A DNA stretch of 63,768 nt, taken from positions 1-63,768 of the forward strand of contig JACRKZ010000106.1 in the NCBI GenBank assembly GCA_016235455.1, written 5' to 3'. The translations under genes were made by a program, and so were the position numbers. This DNA is from Armatimonadota bacterium. Its GTDB lineage: Bacteria; Armatimonadota; UBA10988. Below, piece by piece: positions 1 to 8,164 of the stretch (position 1 is the first letter of the stretch; every line of letters starts with the position of its first letter). The notes under the pieces are model-generated. The model was not told where the DNA came from. It was given only the letters and a program-made list of their open reading frames with translations, and ran no database searches.

Positions 1-1001
1 TCGACCAGGTCCTCCATGGCGACTACGCCCACCAGGCGGCCCGCGTCGTCGACGGCGACCGCCAGCGAGCAGCGTGCCCCGCGCATGAGGCGCAGCGCGT
101 CGTCGAGAGCGACATCGACCTGTAGGCGCAGCGGTGCCGGCGTACGGCGGTGCGACAGCACCTGCAGCACGTTCGACAGCGGCTGGTCGAGGTAGGGCAG
201 CAAGTCCTTGCTGTGCAACACGCCGACGACGGCGCCGTCCGCCCGGCAGACTGGGAAGCGGCTGTGGGACGACGCGACCAGCCGGCGTAGCGCCTCGTCG
301 AAGTCGGCGTGGACGTGCAGCCGCTCCACCCGCGGCCAGGGCACCATCACCTGACCCAGCACGGTGCGGCCGAAGTCGAGCTCCCGGCGTAGCAGGTTGG
401 TCTCCGCGACGCTCAGCTCGCCCTCTTGGTCACCCACCTCAATGGCCTCTGCCAGGGCCTGGTTGGCGGGCTCCTCGCGGGGTGACAGCGGCTCGGGCTC
501 GGCGCGCGCCACGAGCGTCAGGAGTGGCCGCAGCAGCGGCCCCCAGAGCGCCGCCGCCGCCGCCAGCGGGCGCGTGGGTGCTTCGTGCCAGCGTCGGCTG
601 AGCCAGAGCTCGCAGAGGACGCGCACCACGCAGACCGCCACCACGGCCCCCGGCCGATAGGGCCAGGCGCGCACCAGCAGCCAGGCACCGGTGCAGGTGA
701 GGAGCGTGAGGTGCAGCGGCCCGGCCAGGTCGACCCAGGCGGCGAGGCGCGAGGCGCGGGCGCCGTAGCGGCCGGTGAGGCGCGACTGCTCGCCGGCGCG
801 CAGGGCCAGCAACTGGCCGTGGTCGGCCAGGCAGAGCGATAGCGGTAGCGAGCCGAACAGCAGCAGCAGGGCACCAGCCGTATCCCAGCCGGCACGCCAA
901 GGCACGGCCGGAGCCGTGGTGTCCAGCACCAGGAGGATCGCCGCGAGCGCAGGCCAGCCACAGCCCGGTCGCGGCCCCGGTTGTTGGGTCGAGTCCTTCA
1001 T
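1..1001 (-). CDS. CBS-pair membrane protein of CNNM/CorC (HlyC) type, truncated by window edge
   Basis: Translation from the ATG at 1001 (GAGG four bases upstream) runs open through position 1, so the C-terminus lies outside the window. Four hydrophobic stretches (about residues 16-33, 41-58, 92-112, 117-134) precede a cytoplasmic region. Residues about 216-272 and 285-333 form two CBS motifs; the text EGELS at 194-198, RFPVCR at 248-253 and VGVVAMEDL near the end are typical of the CNNM/CorC magnesium-transporter and hemolysin-C families. The membrane part is short and I do not recognise a clear DUF21 signature, so transport activity is uncertain. It follows the DUF6785 gene on the same strand after 148 bp. 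Confidence 0.75.
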   Translation of the reverse strand, partial: MKDSTQQPGPRPGCGWPALAAILLVLDTTAPAVPWRAGWDTAGALLLLFGSLPLSLCLADHGQLLALRAGEQSRLTGRYGARASRLAAWVDLAGPLHLTLLTCTGAWLLVRAWPYRPGAVVAVCVVRVLCELWLSRRWHEAPTRPLAAAAALWGPLLRPLLTLVARAEPEPLSPREEPANQALAEAIEVGDQEGELSVAETNLLRRELDFGRTVLGQVMVPWPRVERLHVHADFDEALRRLVASSHSRFPVCRADGAVVGVLHSKDLLPYLDQPLSNVLQVLSHRRTPAPLRLQVDVALDDALRLMRGARCSLAVAVDDAGRLVGVVAMEDLV

Positions 1002-1082
1002 GTGCCTCGAGCGGGCCGGACGTCGCACAGTCGGCCCGTCCCCATTATCGGCCGGCGGCGGCGCGGCGACAAGGGCGACGTA

Positions 1083-1099
1083 GGTGGTGGGACGTGGGA
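1083..1099. repeat. GGTGGTGGGAC word, copy A
   Basis: The intergenic stretch between the CBS protein and the DUF6785 gene holds GGTGGTGGGACGTGGGA. A closely related word recurs on both arms of the long hairpin at 40181-40259. It may be a small dispersed repeat. Only these two places are visible here. Confidence 0.35.
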
Positions 1100-1149
1100 T
1101 GTGAGTGACGGCGCCTGTACCGCCTGCCTCCGGCGTCTGATCGCTTGCG

Positions 1150-3075
1150 TCACGTGAAGAATCCCGGCACCGGCCGATGCAGCCACAGGCTCAGCAGCGT
1201 CACGCCGCCGCCCACGACGTAGTCGCCCAGCATCAGGCCGAGGAAGAACGGCATCGCGGCGCGGAATCGCCGCAGCCCGCCATGCCGCAGCACGAAGCCC
1301 TTGATGACCCAGCTCAAGAACACGGAGAACCACAGCCAGCTCATGGTCCAGCTGCCGGCGATGGCGTAGCCCACGGGGTGGAACGGCACGGCCAGGAAGC
1401 GTCGGCGCAGCGCCATCATGCCCAGCGTCAGCAGGCCGCCGCCGCCGAACTGGGTCAGTGCGGCGTGGTCCGGCCCGGGCTTGGCCGTGGTCATCCATGA
1501 CTCCAGTCGACTGAACGACTCGCGCGCCAGCCCGGTGCCGTAGCCGCGTATGCCGGACAGACCGCCCTGCTCGTAGTACTGCGTGAGCGCCGCCGCCGAG
1601 GCCGCCAGGAAGCCGACCACACCGACCAGTAGGAGCGCCGCCGCCAGCCGGTTGCCGTCACGGCGGCGCGTCCGATGCCAGTCGTGCAGCCGAAAGGCTT
1701 CGAGTTGGTGGGGCATGGGCAGGCTGCGGTAGTCGCGGGTCAGCCAGAACAGCATGGACAGCGCGGTCAGGTTGCGCACGCCCAGCGCGGCCGGCCCGAA
1801 GCCCGCGGTCAATGCCCAGTCGGGCCCGGCGAAATACAGGTCGTGCGTCGGCGGGCCAAGCTCGGCTCTCATGCGCGTCACGGCCACGGCCAGCACGCCG
1901 TAGACCAGCACGAAGCCGGCCGCTGGCCACCAGTCCAGCCCGACGGCGTGGATGAAGCATGTCATGCCCACCAGGCCAGCGGCGAACAGCAGCAGCGCCG
2001 AGCGGCCGGCGACGGGCTCCGCGGCGTCCCTCTCGTCGCTGCGCCAGGCGCGGCGCAGCGCTTGTGCAATTGGCCGGCGCGAGGCGCCCAGCGCGAACAG
2101 GCCCACGGCCACCCAGGCGCCGGCCGACTGATCGCTGGCATACGGCCCGGCCAGCGAGCCCCAGCCCAGCCACTCACGCAGCACCATCTGGCCCTTCCAG
2201 AACAGGTAGAAGAACCAGGTGCTGAAGGCCAGATCCTGGGGCATGAACCAGGCCAGCCCGATGGCGAATGGGTAGATGCACAGCGGGGTCCAGCCGATGG
2301 CGCTCCACGGGCGCTCGGTAATGTACGTGCGCAGGTCCCATTTGGTGGGCAGTTCGGGGATGGCTGGGTGCAGCGCATGGCCCGCGCGCAGCAGACAGAT
2401 GGTGCCAGCCACCGCGAAGCCAGCCCACAGGTACGGCGAGCGCCACAGGCCAGTCTCGGGGCTGGTCATCTGCAGGGGCAGATGAATGCACGGGAAGCTC
2501 AGTCGCTCCTCATCGCACCAAGCGCGGCGCAGCAGCAGCGACATGCCCAGCATCCAGGCCAGCACCAGCCCGACGAGCAGCGCCCAGCAGCAGAGCGGCC
2601 CGACCCACAGGCCGAGGATGTCAGGATCCCAGAACCGCGCATGGCCTTCGAAGAAGCCTTTGACCGCCATGGAATCCTGCACCAGGAGTCGCTTGGGCAG
2701 TTGGCCATGGAACAACTCCTGCCAGCGGTTCTCGGGCGTGGCGAAGCGGTACGGCACGACCATGAGCGGCAGCAGGATCTGGGTCAGGTCATGGCTGGCC
2801 AGGCTGGTGCCCATGGCCACCATGCTGTAGAGCACGAGCAGTTCACCGCGGTTCAGCGCGAGCTTGGGCCACAGCCGGCGCAGCACGGCATTGGCGGCCA
2901 GCGCGGCGACCAGCACATCGACGGCGGTCCAGAAGATAGACAGCACCGTGGCGTGGACCGACGGGTAGACGATCTCGGCGCAGAAGATCCACCACGCAAC
3001 CGGCGGCGTGAGGAGCAGCGCGAGCACGACGACGCGCAGGCTGACGATGCGTTGTCCGGTCGGCTCGGGCGGCAA
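1150..3075 (-). CDS. DUF6785/DUF6784-like polytopic membrane protein
   Basis: The 641-residue protein has more than ten hydrophobic segments over its whole length and polar loops with conserved-looking blocks such as RFATPENRW (about residues 110-118), MPQDLAFSTWFFYL and GAWVAVGLFALG. This resembles the large uncharacterised membrane family (DUF6785/DUF6784) common in Armatimonadota and Planctomycetota genomes; I know of no function. The start used is TTG at 3075 with a poor GGAA-type ribosome site, so the true start may lie some codons away. It is read divergently from the small gene at 3177. Confidence 0.7.
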   Translation of the reverse strand: MPPEPTGQRIVSLRVVVLALLLTPPVAWWIFCAEIVYPSVHATVLSIFWTAVDVLVAALAANAVLRRLWPKLALNRGELLVLYSMVAMGTSLASHDLTQILLPLMVVPYRFATPENRWQELFHGQLPKRLLVQDSMAVKGFFEGHARFWDPDILGLWVGPLCCWALLVGLVLAWMLGMSLLLRRAWCDEERLSFPCIHLPLQMTSPETGLWRSPYLWAGFAVAGTICLLRAGHALHPAIPELPTKWDLRTYITERPWSAIGWTPLCIYPFAIGLAWFMPQDLAFSTWFFYLFWKGQMVLREWLGWGSLAGPYASDQSAGAWVAVGLFALGASRRPIAQALRRAWRSDERDAAEPVAGRSALLLFAAGLVGMTCFIHAVGLDWWPAAGFVLVYGVLAVAVTRMRAELGPPTHDLYFAGPDWALTAGFGPAALGVRNLTALSMLFWLTRDYRSLPMPHQLEAFRLHDWHRTRRRDGNRLAAALLLVGVVGFLAASAAALTQYYEQGGLSGIRGYGTGLARESFSRLESWMTTAKPGPDHAALTQFGGGGLLTLGMMALRRRFLAVPFHPVGYAIAGSWTMSWLWFSVFLSWVIKGFVLRHGGLRRFRAAMPFFLGLMLGDYVVGGGVTLLSLWLHRPVPGFFT

Positions 3076-3176
3076 GGCGTGGTTCCGTGGGCTGGGACCG
3101 AGTGTAGCATCGCGCCGCCGCCGATGCTAGACTCGTCGTGTTGGGGCAGGGGCGCCGACTGGGGGAGCCTGCCACG

Positions 3177-3455
3177 ATGCCGGCCCTGCTGCTTTGCCTG
3201 ATGCCGGTCGGCAAGCAGCCAGCGGTGGACGACTTGGTGCGCCGGGTGGTCTGCGACGAGGCGCTTACCCGGCCGAGCGCCATGGTAGAGGCCGACGGCG
3301 CAAAGGCGGTCGCCAGTTCGCTCATGCGCCGGCGCATCGTCAACCAGCCGCGCAAGGACGACGAGGCGCTGGTCGCGGCGGCCAAGGCCTACGTGCTGCC
3401 GGATCCGAGCCTGCGGCGGCTGGTGACACTGCCGGGCGACCCCTTCGCGCGCTAG
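3177..3455 (+). CDS. small hypothetical protein, 92 aa
   Basis: The frame from ATG 3177 has G/C in nearly every third codon position and a GGGGGAG sequence about nine bases upstream, so it is probably a real gene. The product is soluble with no signal peptide: an Arg/Val-rich N-terminal half and a C-terminal segment with VAAAKAYVLPDPSLRRL. I recognise no family. Its TAG stop shares the CTAG tetranucleotide with the stop of the convergent GH5 gene. Confidence 0.6.
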   Translation: MPALLLCLMPVGKQPAVDDLVRRVVCDEALTRPSAMVEADGAKAVASSLMRRRIVNQPRKDDEALVAAAKAYVLPDPSLRRLVTLPGDPFAR

Positions 3456-4615
3456 CGCGGCGGCGCCTGCCGGAACCCGTCAACCCACCATCCGGTCCAC
3501 CACGAGTTGGCCGGCTTGGCCGGGTCGTGCCAGGCGACAAGATCGGTCGACCATTTGGCCAGCAGCACATCGAAGTTGTCGCGGCCCAGGTCGTAACGCA
3601 GGCTCTGGTTGTAGTTGAAGGCGGCCCAACCGCCCTGATTGACGGCCTTGTGGCACCACACGGCCCAGTGCCAGCCGCGCTTGTTCATCGCCTCGGCCAG
3701 GCCCGCGGCGGACTCCTTGGTGTCCTCGGGTGCCTTCATCTCGCCGATGAACACCGGCACGGCCACGTCGTCGGTGATGCCGGCCTTCTTCGCCCAGCGA
3801 GTCAGCTTCTCATCCAGTGTGCCCGGCTCCTTGTCCTCGGGGTAGTGGGCCGACCAGATGCTGTTGCGCCAGTAGGGGTCGCGGAAGTTGGTGTAGCCCA
3901 TCGACTCGCCGATGACGATGCGCTCGGGGTCTTCGGCGCGGATGGCGTCGGTGAAGGCCCGCTGCACGGCATCGCCGGGCGAACCCTCGGGCTCGTTGAT
4001 CAGGTCGAACCCGGCGATGGCGCCCACGCCCCGGAAGTGCCTGGCCACTTCCCGCCAAATGGCGGCGCTCCGGGCGCGGGCCTCGTTGCTGCCGTCCACA
4101 TGGCGCGAGATGAGCGAGTAGGACTCACGCTCGCCGGGCCAGATGTGCAGGTCGAGGATGACGTAGATACCGCGGCGCGCGGCCTCCTTGACGACCCAGT
4201 CGAGCCGGGCGAAGTCGATCTCGCCGCGCGCGTTGCGCCGCCAGTTGCCAGCGGCGTCCTGCAGGTTGCGGTAGCCAAACGGCACGCGAATGAGGTTGAA
4301 GCCCCACTCGGCGATCTTGTCGAGATCGCGCGTGGTGAACCAGTTGTCGCGCCAGGCTTCGATCAGCAGGCCGGCCCGCTCGGCGCCGAATCGCGCCTCG
4401 AGTTGCTCCAGCGCCCAGCGCTCGCCGCTGTCGGTCTGGCCACACATCCAGCCCTCGGTGACGAGCCACCCGCCGACATTGACGCCGCGCAGCGCCACCA
4501 CCTGGCCATCGCGGCTCTTCAGCGCGCGGCCGTCGGTGTGCAGGTAGCTGCCCGGCCCGAGCGGCGCGGCCCCGACGGTCAGAGCAAGCAAGACGGCAAC
4601 AACCCAGCGGTACAT
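3452..4615 (-). CDS. secreted glycoside hydrolase family 5 (cellulase-like)
   Basis: A 387-residue protein starting at ATG 4615, chosen because AGGAGG lies eight bases upstream and the N-terminus is then a signal peptide (MYRWVVAVLLALTVGAA). A (beta/alpha)8 GH5 domain fills the rest: RGVNVGGWL near residue 43, the general acid/base Glu208 in LINEP and the nucleophile Glu292 in VFIGEM. It should hydrolyse beta-1,4-linked glucan or mannan outside the cytoplasm; the substrate cannot be read from sequence. The flavin-reductase-like gene ends 25 bp upstream on the same strand, so the two may be co-transcribed, though no functional link is evident. Its stop overlaps that of the small convergent gene at 3455. 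Confidence 0.85.
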   Translation of the reverse strand: MYRWVVAVLLALTVGAAPLGPGSYLHTDGRALKSRDGQVVALRGVNVGGWLVTEGWMCGQTDSGERWALEQLEARFGAERAGLLIEAWRDNWFTTRDLDKIAEWGFNLIRVPFGYRNLQDAAGNWRRNARGEIDFARLDWVVKEAARRGIYVILDLHIWPGERESYSLISRHVDGSNEARARSAAIWREVARHFRGVGAIAGFDLINEPEGSPGDAVQRAFTDAIRAEDPERIVIGESMGYTNFRDPYWRNSIWSAHYPEDKEPGTLDEKLTRWAKKAGITDDVAVPVFIGEMKAPEDTKESAAGLAEAMNKRGWHWAVWCHKAVNQGGWAAFNYNQSLRYDLGRDNFDVLLAKWSTDLVAWHDPAKPANSWWTGWWVDGFRQAPPR

Positions 4616-4640
4616 AGCCCGGCCTCCTGAGCAGGCCAGT

Positions 4641-5162
4641 CTAGCACACGTCGTCTGGCGCCGCCACGGCCGGTGCATACCACCCGCCGAAGTTCACCAG
4701 CTTGGACACGGGTGGCTCGGCGCGGTGGGCGGCGGCGATGTGGCCGGTGACGATGACGTGGTCGCCCGCGGGCAGTTCACTGGCCAGACGGCACTCGAAG
4801 GCCAGCGCGCAGCCGTCGATCAGCGGCACGCCAGTGGCGCTACCGGGCGAGTGGCGGATGGGGTAGGCGGCGAACTTGTCCACCTCGCGGCCGCTGCGGG
4901 TGCCACTCCAGGTGATCAGTTCATGCTGCCCGAGCCCGGCGAAGGCCAGGCCGAACTCGCCGGTGGCGCGTATCTGGGCCAAGCTGTAGCGTTGCGCATG
5001 CAGCGCAACAGCCAGCATGGGCGGGTCGAGACTGCATTGCATGGCCCAGCCGGCGGGCATCAGGTCATAGTGGCCCGCGCCGTCGTGGGTGACGACGAAG
5101 AGCAGCCACTCGGGGAACTTGAGGTCGAGGGCGGCAGCGGGCGCGAGTGTGGTCCAGGCCAT
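4641..5162 (-). CDS. flavin reductase-like FMN-binding protein
   Basis: This 173-residue cytoplasmic protein fits the split-barrel flavin reductase family (FMN-binding flavin_Reduct type). Seen in the sequence: THDGAGHYDLMPAGWAMQ (about residues 25-42), where such proteins bind the flavin phosphate, then the SLAQIRATGEFGLAFA strand-helix unit and a GDHVIVTGHI strand. The ATG at 5162 has GGAAGGAAG about eight bases upstream. Family members reduce or bind flavins, often as partners of monooxygenases, but no such partner is adjacent. It lies between lacI (after a strong hairpin) and GH5. Confidence 0.75.
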   Translation of the reverse strand: MAWTTLAPAAALDLKFPEWLLFVVTHDGAGHYDLMPAGWAMQCSLDPPMLAVALHAQRYSLAQIRATGEFGLAFAGLGQHELITWSGTRSGREVDKFAAYPIRHSPGSATGVPLIDGCALAFECRLASELPAGDHVIVTGHIAAAHRAEPPVSKLVNFGGWYAPAVAAPDDVC

Positions 5163-5182
5163 GGGTCGAACTTCCTTCCGCC

Positions 5183-5215
5183 GACGGCCTGGGAGCGTGG
5201 CGCTCCCAGGCCGTC
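5183..5215. terminator. perfect 15-bp inverted repeat after lacI
   Basis: GACGGCCTGGGAGCG, loop TGG, then the exact reverse complement. It sits between the lacI stop (5238) and the flavin-reductase start (5162), with no T-run on either side. It is likely a terminator or RNA-stabilising hairpin. Confidence 0.6.
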
Positions 5216-5237
5216 CAGCGGCTTGTGTGACCCGCGA

Positions 5238-6203
5238 CTAGCTCGCCGCCGCCGTCGACTTGCGCACAACGATGCGCGGCGCGGAAGCAGCGTTCACCAC
5301 CGGCGGCTGACCCAGCAAGCGCGCGACGGCCTGCCCGGCGAGGTCGGTGATCGGCGGCTCGACCGTGGTCAGCGGCGGGTCGGCCAGGGCGCCCAGGGCC
5401 AGGTTGCCCCAACCCACCACGGACAGCTCCTTGGGCACCTTGAGATCCAGTCGCCGAGCCGCGCGCAGGACCATGAGCGCCGCCGCGTCGGAGGTGCAGA
5501 CCAGCGCCGTGGGCCGCGTCTTGCGGGAGCGGAGCACCTCGCGCAGCGCGTCGCGCAGGTCGCTCTCGCCCTCTTCGGTGCGGATCAGGTGCTCCGCGGG
5601 CACGGCTTGCCACGAGGCCTTCATGGCTTCGAGGAACGAGGCTTCCAGCGCCGGCTCGCTGGGGATGGAGACGAGGCCCACGCGGCGGTGACCGAGATCG
5701 AACAGGTGGTCGAGCGCCGGTGCCAGCGGTTGCCCGCCATGGAACGGCTGCATGGCGCAGAGCGGGATCTCATAGCGGTCGAGTTCGGTCGACAGCTTGG
5801 CCTGGACTTTGGCTGGCAGATTCCAGGCCACCACACCGGCCGGCCGCAACTCGATGCAGCGCTCGACCGCGGCGGCGCACGCCGCGTCGTCCTGGCCGCT
5901 GGCCAGCACGTGCAGGTACTGCCCGTGGCGCTCGGCCTCGGCCACGGCGGCAGCCAGGCAGCGCGAGCTCAACTCGTCGGCGACGACGGGCGTCAGCAGA
6001 CAGAGGAACGGGTTGCGCCCGGTGATCATCGCCCGCGCCAGTTCGTTCTTGCGGTAGCCCAGGCTCTCCGCGACGGCACGCACGCGCGCCACCGTATCAG
6101 CCGCGAGGCCAACCGATTCGTGTCGTCCGTTGAGTACGAGCGACACCGTGGAACGCGATACACCCGCGGCGCTTGCCACGTCGGCCATGGTCACCATTGG
6201 CAC
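5238..6203 (-). CDS. LacI-family transcriptional regulator
   Basis: A 321-residue repressor. Residues about 6-50 are the LacI helix-turn-helix and hinge (TMADVASAAGVSRSTVSLVLNG), and the rest is a periplasmic-binding-protein-like sensor with TALVCTSDAAALMVLRAARRL and SVVGWGNLALGALADPPLTTVEPP, the usual core of the family. Starts compete: GTG 6203 has GGGAG at good spacing, and ATG 6197 is also possible. The neighbours do not reveal an effector; GH5 two genes downstream suggests a sugar. A palindrome overlaps its leader (6213-6226), consistent with autoregulation. It may also be read through from aspS 51 bp upstream. Confidence 0.9.
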   Translation of the reverse strand: MPMVTMADVASAAGVSRSTVSLVLNGRHESVGLAADTVARVRAVAESLGYRKNELARAMITGRNPFLCLLTPVVADELSSRCLAAAVAEAERHGQYLHVLASGQDDAACAAAVERCIELRPAGVVAWNLPAKVQAKLSTELDRYEIPLCAMQPFHGGQPLAPALDHLFDLGHRRVGLVSIPSEPALEASFLEAMKASWQAVPAEHLIRTEEGESDLRDALREVLRSRKTRPTALVCTSDAAALMVLRAARRLDLKVPKELSVVGWGNLALGALADPPLTTVEPPITDLAGQAVARLLGQPPVVNAASAPRIVVRKSTAAAS

Positions 6204-6212
6204 TGTGTCTCC

Positions 6213-6226
6213 CTAACCTGCGTTAG
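6213..6226. promoter_or_regulatory. candidate LacI operator (autoregulatory)
   Basis: CTAAC-CTGC-GTTAG, a 14-bp inverted repeat just upstream of the lacI start and partly over its ribosome-binding region. LacI repressors bind short even-length palindromes of this kind, but no second copy was found in the window. Confidence 0.35.
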
Positions 6227-6254
6227 ACAGACAGAATGCCGAGACGTTCCAGGT

Positions 6255-8036
6255 CTAGACTTCGTCTTCTTCGGGCAGTACGGCCAGCTTGACCTCGGCC
6301 AACTGCGCCGCGTCGATGGCGGTGGGGCAGCCGAGCATCAGGTCGCGGCCGGTGCTGGTCTTGGGGAAGGCGATGACCTCGCGAATGTCGACGTCCTTGG
6401 CCTCCTGGCCGCAGAGGATGGCGACGATGCGGTCGAAGCCCAGGCCCACGCCACCGTGCGGCGGGGCGCCATAGCGGAAGACTTCGAGCAGGAAGCCGAA
6501 CTTCTCCTCGGCCTCCTCGCGGTCCATGCCGATGACCTTGAGCACGCGCAACTGGATCTCGGGATCGTGGATGCGGATGCTGCCGCTGCCCAGCTCGGCG
6601 CCGTTGCAGACCAGGTCGTAAAGCTGCGCGACCACGCCCAGCGGATCGCTTTCCAGCGTCTCCAGGCACTCTGGGTTGGGCATGGAGAAGGGGTGGTGCA
6701 TGGGCGTGACGCCGCCGGTGTTCGGGTCGGCCTCGAACAGCGGGAAGTCGGTGACCCACAGCATGTCGATGCGGTCTTTGTCGACCAGCCCGAGCTGATG
6801 GCCCAGCTTGACGCGCAGGCGGCCCAGCGCGTCAGCGACGACGCTCGGCTTGTCGGCCACAAAGAGCAGCACATCACCGGGCTTGCCGCCCATGCGCTCG
6901 ACGATGGCCTGCTGGATGGCTTCGGGCAGGAACTTGAGGATGACGCTGCGCAGCCCGTCCTCTTCCACGGCGATCCAGGCCAGACCCTTGGCGCCGAAGT
7001 CGCGCACGAACGAGGTCAGGTCGTCCAGATCCTTACGCGACAGGTTGCCGCCCGCCGGCACGCAGATGCCCTTGACCTGGCCGCCGCCGGCGATGACGTT
7101 GCGGAACACCTGGAAGTCGACGTCGGCGACGAGGTCGCTGATATCGGTCAGCTCGACGCCAAAGCGCGTGTCGGGCTTGTCCGAGCCGTAGCGGCGCATG
7201 GACTCGGCGTAGGTCATGCGTGGGAAGGGACCGGCGATGGTCCGGCCGGCCGAGCCGAACACCTCGACCATGAGCCCTTCGATGGTCTCGAGGATCTCAT
7301 CCTGCTCGACGAAGCTCATCTCCAGGTCGATCTGCGTGTGCTCGGGCTGGCGGTCGGCGCGGAGGTCTTCGTCACGGAGACAGCGAGCAAGCTGAAAGTA
7401 GCGGTCGCAGCCCGACGCCATAAGCGTCTGCTTCATGAGCTGGGGCGACTGCGGCAGCACGTAGAACGTGCCGGGCACGAGGCGACAGGGCACGAGGAAG
7501 TCGCGCGCGCCTTCGGGCGTGGCCTTGAGCAGCAGCGGCGTCTCGATCTCGAGGAACTCCTGGCTGCTGAGGTAGGCGCGAGCCGCCTGGGCGGCGGTGT
7601 GGCGGATCTGCAGGTTGCGCTGCATCTCGGGCCGGCGCAGGTCGATGAAGCGATAGCGCATGCGCTGTTCGAGCCCGATGACCTCATCGTCCAGCTCGAA
7701 TGGCGGGTGCTCGGCGCGGCACAGCACGGTGATCGTCTTGGCGATGATCTCCACCTGGCCCGTGGGGATGCGCGGATTCTCAAGCCCTTCGCCGCGCATG
7801 ACGACTTCGCCCACGACGTCCAGCACATACTCCGCGCGGCTACCATCGGCGATGGCATGGGCCTCGGGCGTGCCCCGCTCGGGGTCGGCCACGATCTGCA
7901 GCAGCCCGGTGCGGTCGCGCAGGTCCAGGAAGATCACGCCACCGTGGTCGCGCCGGCTGTTGACCCAGCCCTTGACGCAAACCGTTTGCCCGACGTGCTC
8001 GGGGCGCAGGAGACCGCATTTGTGTGTTCGCCGCAT
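6255..8036 (-). CDS. aspS: aspartyl-tRNA synthetase
   Basis: The 593-residue product is a bacterial-type class II AspRS that charges tRNA with aspartate. The N-terminal OB-fold anticodon domain starts MRRTHKCG and contains VKGWVNSRRDHGGVIFLDLRD; motif 1/2 regions include YRFIDLRRPEMQRNL and CLRDEDLRADRQPEH; the bacterial insertion (GAD) domain spans about 285-415; motif 3 is GGVGLGFDRIVAIL near residue 530. The length is typical. ATG 8036 has AAGGACGAGG upstream. I cannot tell from sequence whether it is discriminating or also charges tRNA-Asn. It is read divergently from the secreted toroid gene at 8165. Confidence 0.97.
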   Translation of the reverse strand: MRRTHKCGLLRPEHVGQTVCVKGWVNSRRDHGGVIFLDLRDRTGLLQIVADPERGTPEAHAIADGSRAEYVLDVVGEVVMRGEGLENPRIPTGQVEIIAKTITVLCRAEHPPFELDDEVIGLEQRMRYRFIDLRRPEMQRNLQIRHTAAQAARAYLSSQEFLEIETPLLLKATPEGARDFLVPCRLVPGTFYVLPQSPQLMKQTLMASGCDRYFQLARCLRDEDLRADRQPEHTQIDLEMSFVEQDEILETIEGLMVEVFGSAGRTIAGPFPRMTYAESMRRYGSDKPDTRFGVELTDISDLVADVDFQVFRNVIAGGGQVKGICVPAGGNLSRKDLDDLTSFVRDFGAKGLAWIAVEEDGLRSVILKFLPEAIQQAIVERMGGKPGDVLLFVADKPSVVADALGRLRVKLGHQLGLVDKDRIDMLWVTDFPLFEADPNTGGVTPMHHPFSMPNPECLETLESDPLGVVAQLYDLVCNGAELGSGSIRIHDPEIQLRVLKVIGMDREEAEEKFGFLLEVFRYGAPPHGGVGLGFDRIVAILCGQEAKDVDIREVIAFPKTSTGRDLMLGCPTAIDAAQLAEVKLAVLPEEDEV

Positions 8037-8164
8037 TCGCCTCGTCCTTGCCGGCCACAGTTATACCGTGGATCACGCGAGACGTCCATGCCGAGGGGCC
8101 TCAAGCGTTTACAGCGTGGCCCGGCCGGGGCAATATGGCCACATCGACGTCGAAGGAACTGGCG